A stretch of DNA of 17,876 nt from Rhodospirillales bacterium (GTDB lineage: Bacteria; Pseudomonadota; Alphaproteobacteria; Rhodospirillales; Casp-alpha2): assembly GCA_028282185.1 (NCBI GenBank), contig JANQIJ010000412.1:1-17876 (forward strand). The letters run 5' to 3'. Position numbers and translations under genes: made by a program. Under the pieces are notes generated by a model. That model was not told the origin of the DNA and searched no databases. It saw only the letters and a list, made by a program, of their open reading frames with translations. How positions within the stretch are numbered: position 1 is the first letter of the stretch; each line of letters opens with the position of its first letter. This document shows positions 14,178 to 17,876 of the stretch, in pieces.

Positions 14178-14615
14178 TTACTTGATGAAATCGACGTCGG
14201 TCTTGCTCGACAGTTTCATGCGATCGACGCAATCCGTCCGGGTCCCGGATGGGTCGGCGCAGGCAATCACATCATTCAATAGAACCCGGCTCAAGGAGTC
14301 GCACTCCAGGCCGGACATGCTGAACACCTTGAGGACGGTTTTCTCCGCCGCCAGCGGCGCCGCCTCGACCGCGAGACGTCGGGCGACCACGCCGTCCCCA
14401 TCAAACATCACAAGGTCAAGCTTCAGCTTGGTGAAGGCGTTGTCCATCCCGTTCTTGATCACGAGGTAGGCGCGGCAGGCATCGTCCGCCGGCTCCAGCT
14501 TGTTGAGTTCGACCTCCAGCGCGTCGTCGTCGGCCTGCAGCGGTCCGGTCGCCATCGCGGCCAACACCAGCACGGCCATCGCCAGCAGACGCGAACTTAG
14601 TGCTTTCACGTTCAT
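14178..14615 (-). CDS. small exported protein, function unknown
   Basis: A 145-aa protein with a clear Sec signal peptide: MNVKALSSR, then hydrophobic LLAMAVLVLAAMA, then a likely cleavage after GPLQA near residue 28. The mature part is acidic with four cysteines (DACRAYL, SGLECDSL, VIACADP, RTDCVD) that could form disulfides in the periplasm. The middle KLKLDLVMFDGDGVVARRLAVEAAPL looks like a beta-sandwich. The whole resembles small uncharacterised periplasmic proteins common in alphaproteobacteria, but I cannot name a family. It is a single gene with no clear operon partner. The fold-back element begins 47 bases upstream of its start and may affect its expression. Confidence 0.75.
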   Translation of the reverse strand: MNVKALSSRLLAMAVLVLAAMATGPLQADDDALEVELNKLEPADDACRAYLVIKNGMDNAFTKLKLDLVMFDGDGVVARRLAVEAAPLAAEKTVLKVFSMSGLECDSLSRVLLNDVIACADPSGTRTDCVDRMKLSSKTDVDFIK

Positions 14616-15064
14616 CGGATCATCCCAGTTGTTCGCATTCGGTCCTTGCCTTTTAGGACACTAGAGCGTGTCACATTTAAATTGAAACAGCTGAGATCGG
14701 CAAGTCGGGTTTCCGGCCAGGAGAAGAGGTGAAGGCGATGCGGGGTATCCGGGTCACCGGGGGCGCCCCCGGTCAAATTTATACGGGGACACCCGCGGCC
14801 CCGGGAGTCGGCCTTCCCAGCCAGCGAACCGGAAACGGCGTCTCAGCTGTTTCAATTTAAACGTGACACGCTCTAAAGCCTCTAAATACATGCCAAAAAA
14901 CAAAATTTCGCGGCGCGACCGCCGGCCCGGGGAGCGGTCCCGCCGGCCCGTGCCTCATTCTAAGCGCGGAAGGAGGTTCGTTCGATGAAACTTTGATGCC
15001 AGGCCGGATCGCTCCGGTCGGCGTGCCCTGGGGGCCAATACCCCCTCGGCCGCCGCGTCCGGCG
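14616..15064. other. intergenic region holding the fold-back element
   Basis: This 449-base gene-free stretch consists mostly of the 214-base inverted-repeat element. The rest (14876-15064) holds a CCGCCGGCCCG direct repeat (two copies near 14921-14950). It also has a perfect plus-strand Shine-Dalgarno AAGGAGGT (14970-14977) followed by a three-codon frame (14985-14996) that overlaps a longer frame antisense to the histidine kinase. No other gene is supported. Confidence 0.6.
14662..14875. mobile_element. MITE-like fold-back element with 35-base terminal inverted repeats
   Basis: The left end (14662-14696, starting TAGAGCGTGTCAC) and right end (14841-14875) are inverted copies of 35 bases with one mismatch. 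Both ends carry an outer TA, as expected for TA target duplication by IS630/Tc1-mariner-type transposases. The 144-base interior encodes no transposase. It adds more pairings: GTTTCCGG/CCGGAAAC (14709-14716 with 14829-14836), GAAGGC/GCCTTC (14731-14736 with 14811-14816), and a perfect 18-base palindrome ACCGGGGGCGCCCCCGGT (14756-14773). The whole element can fold into one long hairpin. The AT-rich, conserved ends against GC-rich flanks also suggest an inserted unit. Confidence 0.7.
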
Positions 15065-16786
15065 TTACGGTCTTTCGACCGGAAGGGTGAAATGAAACCG
15101 AGACCCTTCGCATTCGACGCTATCGATCCAGAACCTTCCGCCGTTGAGTTCGACCATTTCCTTGCAGAGCGGCAGGCCGAGACCCGTTCCCGGTTCGCCG
15201 CCGGTCCCCACTGTCGAGACGATCCGATCAAGCTCGAAAATTCGATCGAGACGCGATTTCGCGATGCCGACGCCGGTGTCACTGACCGTGACTCGCGTCG
15301 TTTTCCGGTCCGTCGCCGCCGATATTCTGATCTCTCCCCCCGGTGAGGTGAACTTGATGGCGTTCGAGATCAAATTGCGCATCACCGTATCGACCATGTT
15401 CGGGTCCGCGAATACCACCCTGTCATCGATGGCATTGACGATCGTGATCCCCTTATCGATGGCGCTGGGGGACAGAAGGCCCAGGCATCTTTCGACGACC
15501 CTGCGCAGATCGGTGTTTTCAGGCTCGAAGTTGACGCCATCGATCTGCAGGCGCGCCCAATCGAGCAAATTTCGCAGCAGGTTGAAGACGTTTTGCCCGC
15601 GCCCGTGGATCATCTCGGCCAATTCGACGAGCTTCTCCTTGCTGTAGGTATCGGCGTAACGCGACATCATTTCCGTTCCCGTGAGCAAGGCGCCGAACGG
15701 TGAAATCAGGTCGTGGGAGATGATCGAAAAGAACTTGTCCTTGACTTGCGATTCGTATTTCAACTGCCGGTTCAGGTTGGCTTCGTGTTCGGCCAGTTCG
15801 GCCATCTCCAAGGCTTTCTGTTCCAAGCGCGCGTAGAACAGGTTGACCGCGTAGAGCACGGTCACCAGCGTCAGGGAGATGGCGATGGCGCCGACGAAAA
15901 AGTTCGTGATCAGGCTTTGGCGGATGCCGGCAAGCGCCGCCGCCTCCTCCTGTTCGATGATGACCCACCAATCGAGCTCCGGAATGTGACGGGCGCTGAC
16001 CAGCATCGTTTCGTCGTTTCGGTCGTATTCGAAAAGACTGTGGTCTGTCGCCAACAACTGATCGGCGACGGCGGAAAGGCCCTGGGCGTTGAGAATATTG
16101 TTTTCCGTGATCGCGGCGCCGTCTGAACGGACCATGATCTCGCCGGTTTTGTCGACGAAATAAACGTGCCTGGAAAAGTTCTCCTTGTATCGTGCGACCA
16201 CCTTGGTGAGGGCGTCGAAGGCAATGCCGACACCGGTCGTGGCCAGATAGTTGCCGTCGTAATCGAAGACCTTGTGATTGATGAAAATCGTCAACGCGTT
16301 TTGTTGTTCGGCGTTCAGGTCAACGTTGATTTCGTGCTCGTCCTGCATCTCCCGGACCCGGAAGTACCAGGAATCCGCCGGGTCTTGCTCGGAAACGATC
16401 TGCGATATTCCCGTGAAGTGATAGTACCTTCGGGTTCTCTCGGAGACGAGGAAGCTGGTGAACATCCCGTGCTGGTTTCGGATTTCGTTGAGGAATCGGA
16501 TCATCCTGTCGGGATCGATCTCTCCCTCCAACAACCAGTCGCGAACGAACGTGTCGTCGGCCATCATCGAGGCGACGAACACGGGGCGTAGCAGATCGCG
16601 CTGAATCTCCGAATAGATGTTGTCGCTGGTCAATGGCAATTCGTTGCCGATCAACGCATCCCGCAGGCTGGCCTTCGATACCTGATAACTGATGGCGCTG
16701 CTGGTTGCGAAACCGGCGACCAGAATGAGGCCGATGATGGCGACGAGATTGACCCGAACAGAAGACCCAATGCGCAGTTTCGACAT
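15065..16786 (-). CDS. membrane sensor histidine kinase with periplasmic Cache-like domain
   Basis: A 573-aa protein. TM1 is at about residues 8-35. A large periplasmic sensor region follows (about 40-300) with Cache-type features: SWYFRVREM, an INHKVFDYDGNYLATTGVGIAFDAL strand set, and a C-terminal DWWVIIEQE. TM2 (ITNFFVGAIAISLTLVTVLYAVN) leads into a coiled coil. The kinase core has the H-box FFSIISHDLISPFGALL, N-box NLISNAIKFTSPGGE, DTGVGI and GTGLGLPLCKEM. It should autophosphorylate at the His of SHDL in response to a small periplasmic ligand. It has no receiver domain and no neighbouring response regulator, so it is an orphan in this window. The start at 16786 has AGAGAAG about nine bases upstream; a GTG ten codons earlier is less likely. 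Confidence 0.9.
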   Translation of the reverse strand: MSKLRIGSSVRVNLVAIIGLILVAGFATSSAISYQVSKASLRDALIGNELPLTSDNIYSEIQRDLLRPVFVASMMADDTFVRDWLLEGEIDPDRMIRFLNEIRNQHGMFTSFLVSERTRRYYHFTGISQIVSEQDPADSWYFRVREMQDEHEINVDLNAEQQNALTIFINHKVFDYDGNYLATTGVGIAFDALTKVVARYKENFSRHVYFVDKTGEIMVRSDGAAITENNILNAQGLSAVADQLLATDHSLFEYDRNDETMLVSARHIPELDWWVIIEQEEAAALAGIRQSLITNFFVGAIAISLTLVTVLYAVNLFYARLEQKALEMAELAEHEANLNRQLKYESQVKDKFFSIISHDLISPFGALLTGTEMMSRYADTYSKEKLVELAEMIHGRGQNVFNLLRNLLDWARLQIDGVNFEPENTDLRRVVERCLGLLSPSAIDKGITIVNAIDDRVVFADPNMVDTVMRNLISNAIKFTSPGGEIRISAATDRKTTRVTVSDTGVGIAKSRLDRIFELDRIVSTVGTGGEPGTGLGLPLCKEMVELNGGRFWIDSVECEGSRFHFTLPVERP

Positions 16787-16826
16787 GCTGGCTGCTTCTC
16801 TTTCATGACAATTCACCGGCGCAGCA

Positions 16827-16856
16827 TTTATGCCGCTAGGAAACTGACATTTTCAA
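16827..16856 (-). promoter_or_regulatory. candidate promoter of the histidine kinase gene
   Basis: On the minus strand TTGAAA (16851-16856) and CATAAA (16827-16832) are separated by 18 bases, five-of-six and four-of-six matches to the sigma-70 consensus. The -10 lies about 40 bases ahead of the preferred ATG. Confidence 0.45.
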
Positions 16857-16987
16857 GGCAATAGAGTGAATGGTGGAGCCGGCGGGAGAAATATTGAACT
16901 CCCGGCCCAGCGCCCAAGCGGGCGCCGCGCGGTCAGCGCGCCCCATCGGAGGTATGAGCGAAGCGAATTACCGTGAGATATGGAAAT

Positions 16988-17064
16988 TGGTGGGCCAGGC
17001 AGGACTCGAACCTGCAACCAGACGGTTATGAGCCGTCGGCTCTAACCAGTTGAGCTACTGGCCC
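16988..17064 (-). tRNA. tRNA with CAT anticodon, probably tRNA-Ile2 (lysidine type)
   Basis: A complete 77-base cloverleaf including an encoded CCA. The acceptor stem is GGGCCAG/CTGGCCC, the D-arm GCTC/GAGC, the anticodon stem GACGG/CCGTC with loop CTCATAA, and the T-loop TTCGAGT. The anticodon CAT leaves elongator Met or Ile2. C4-G69, U12-A23, C29-G41 and A73 match known isoleucine identity elements, favouring Ile2, whose C34 is modified to lysidine by TilS. Met is not excluded. Confidence 0.85.
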
Positions 17065-17068
17065 TTCA

Positions 17069-17118
17069 CGCAAATCCCGAGCGATCCGCATGGGATCGCG
17101 ACGACGCATTTGCGTAAA
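17069..17118. repeat. 50-base hairpin repeat, copy A
   Basis: This copy has one mismatch to copy B (17130-17179). It contains CGCAAAT at one end and ATTTGCG near the other, plus an inner GCGATCC/GGATCGC stem, so it folds into a hairpin. It ends four bases from the 5' end of the tRNA. Confidence 0.8.
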
Positions 17119-17129
17119 TACAATATCAT

Positions 17130-17179
17130 CGCAAATCCCGAGCGACCCGCATGGGATCGCGACGACGCATTTGCGTAAA
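17130..17179. repeat. 50-base hairpin repeat, copy B
   Basis: Second copy in the same orientation, 61 bases from the first, differing by C for T in the inner stem (weakening one base pair). It lies just beyond the rpoD terminator. Possibly a REP-like or small dispersed element. Confidence 0.8.
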
Positions 17180-17181
17180 CT

Positions 17182-17221
17182 CAAAAACGAAGGCCGGAAA
17201 CGTTCCCGTCTCCGGCCTTCG
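17182..17221 (-). terminator. intrinsic terminator of rpoD
   Basis: On the minus strand CGAAGGCCGGA and TCCGGCCTTCG form a perfect 11-bp stem with a 12-base loop. A run of five T follows directly. It lies 23 bases after the rpoD stop codon. Confidence 0.92.
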
Positions 17222-17244
17222 AAACCGAGTCCCAAGTCGCTGGA

Positions 17245-17876
17245 TCAGTAATCCAGGAAGCTTCTGAGTTTCCGTGACCGGGACGGATGCTTCAGCTTCC
17301 TGAGCGCCTTGGCTTCGATCTGGCGTATTCGTTCGCGGGTCACCGAGAACTGTTGGCCGACCTCTTCGAGCGTGTGGTCCGTGTTCATGCCGATGCCGAA
17401 GCGCATGCGCAGAACCCGTTCCTCGCGCGCCGTCAGGCTGGCCAGAACCCGGGTCGTGGTCTCGCGCAGGTTGCCCTGGATCGCCGCGTCGAGCGGCTGC
17501 ACCGCGTTCTTGTCTTCGCTGAAATCGCCCAGATGGCGGTCTTCCTCGACGCCGATGGGCGTTTCCAGGGAGATCGGTTCCTTGGCGATCTTCAGCACCT
17601 TGCGTACTTTCTCCAGCGGCATGGACAGCCGCCCGGCCAGTTCCTCCGGCGTCGGCTCGCGGCCGATCTCGTGCAGCATCTGGCGGGACGTGCGGACCAG
17701 CTTGTTGATCGTTTCGATCATATGCACCGGGATGCGGATGGTCCGGGCCTGGTCGGCGATCGAGCGGGTGATGGCCTGGCGGATCCACCAAGTCGCATAG
17801 GACGAGAACTTGTACCCACGCCGGTATTCGAATTTGACGACCGCCTTCATCAGGCCGATGTTGCCTTCCTGAATGA
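17245..17876 (-). CDS. rpoD: RNA polymerase primary sigma factor RpoD, 3' part
   Basis: The frame continues past the window edge; the first readable residues are [20 protein letters not shown], so the ATG at 17850 is internal. The part seen covers region 2.3-2.4 ([22 protein letters not shown], which melts and reads the -10 box), region 3 ([22 protein letters not shown]), and region 4 ([17 protein letters not shown] stretch and [20 protein letters not shown], the -35 reader). The C-terminus FLDY is usual for RpoD. VV replaces the more usual VD just after MKA in this copy. A strong terminator follows, then two repeats and a tRNA. Confidence 0.97.
   Translation of the reverse strand, partial: IQEGNIGLMKAVVKFEYRRGYKFSSYATWWIRQAITRSIADQARTIRIPVHMIETINKLVRTSRQMLHEIGREPTPEELAGRLSMPLEKVRKVLKIAKEPISLETPIGVEEDRHLGDFSEDKNAVQPLDAAIQGNLRETTTRVLASLTAREERVLRMRFGIGMNTDHTLEEVGQQFSVTRERIRQIEAKALRKLKHPSRSRKLRSFLDY

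Noticed and set aside
1..17876. CRISPR array
   Set aside because: No series of regularly spaced direct repeats; the only tandem repeat is the two-copy 50-base element near the tRNA.

Overview
The window reads as a high-GC chromosomal segment from an alphaproteobacterium, most likely Rhodospirillales-like. The grounds are the overall composition, the RpoD C-terminus, the gene families present and the compact operons. It carries a dissimilatory sulfur-oxidation core (sat, aprM, aprB, aprA) of the type found in sulfur/sulfite-oxidising Proteobacteria that use AprM rather than the Qmo complex. All assignments come from reading motifs in the translated sequence; no database search was run.

Layout. 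(1) 1-2478: the 3' part of a biotin-dependent acyl-CoA carboxylase carboxyltransferase gene (cut by the window edge), followed by a stand-alone biotin carboxylase gene. (2) 2454-3101, minus: a small Hpt phosphotransfer protein, tail to tail with the biotin carboxylase and overlapping its end. (3) 3436-4701: sat, then a 518-base leader region, then aprM-aprB-aprA (5220-8489; aprB and aprA overlap by one base). Three same-strand small genes follow: a 116-aa unknown, a SlyD-like FKBP isomerase and a 53-aa unknown. Together these look like one sulfite-to-sulfate module: AprBA turns sulfite plus AMP into APS, AprM probably passes the electrons into the membrane, and Sat turns APS plus pyrophosphate into ATP and sulfate. 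(4) 9914-11646, minus: a calcineurin-like phosphoesterase and a GntR/UTRA-type regulator. Divergent from the regulator is a two-gene operon (11808-14097) of a cytoplasmic FGly-type sulfatase and a phosphosulfolactate synthase (ComA) homologue. A perfect 15-base palindrome beside a -10-like box in the divergent spacer is a good candidate operator. (5) 14178-16786, minus: a small exported protein and an orphan membrane histidine kinase, separated by a 214-base fold-back element with 35-base terminal inverted repeats flanked by TA (MITE-like). (6) 16988-17876, minus: a CAT-anticodon tRNA (probably tRNA-Ile2), two copies of a 50-base hairpin repeat, a strong intrinsic terminator and the 3' part of rpoD.

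The most notable possibility is that the window links two ends of sulfite metabolism: energy-yielding sulfite oxidation by Apr/Sat, and a GntR-controlled organosulfur module whose ComA-type enzyme normally joins sulfite to phosphoenolpyruvate. The three small genes after aprA are the best candidates for uncharacterised accessory factors of the Apr system.
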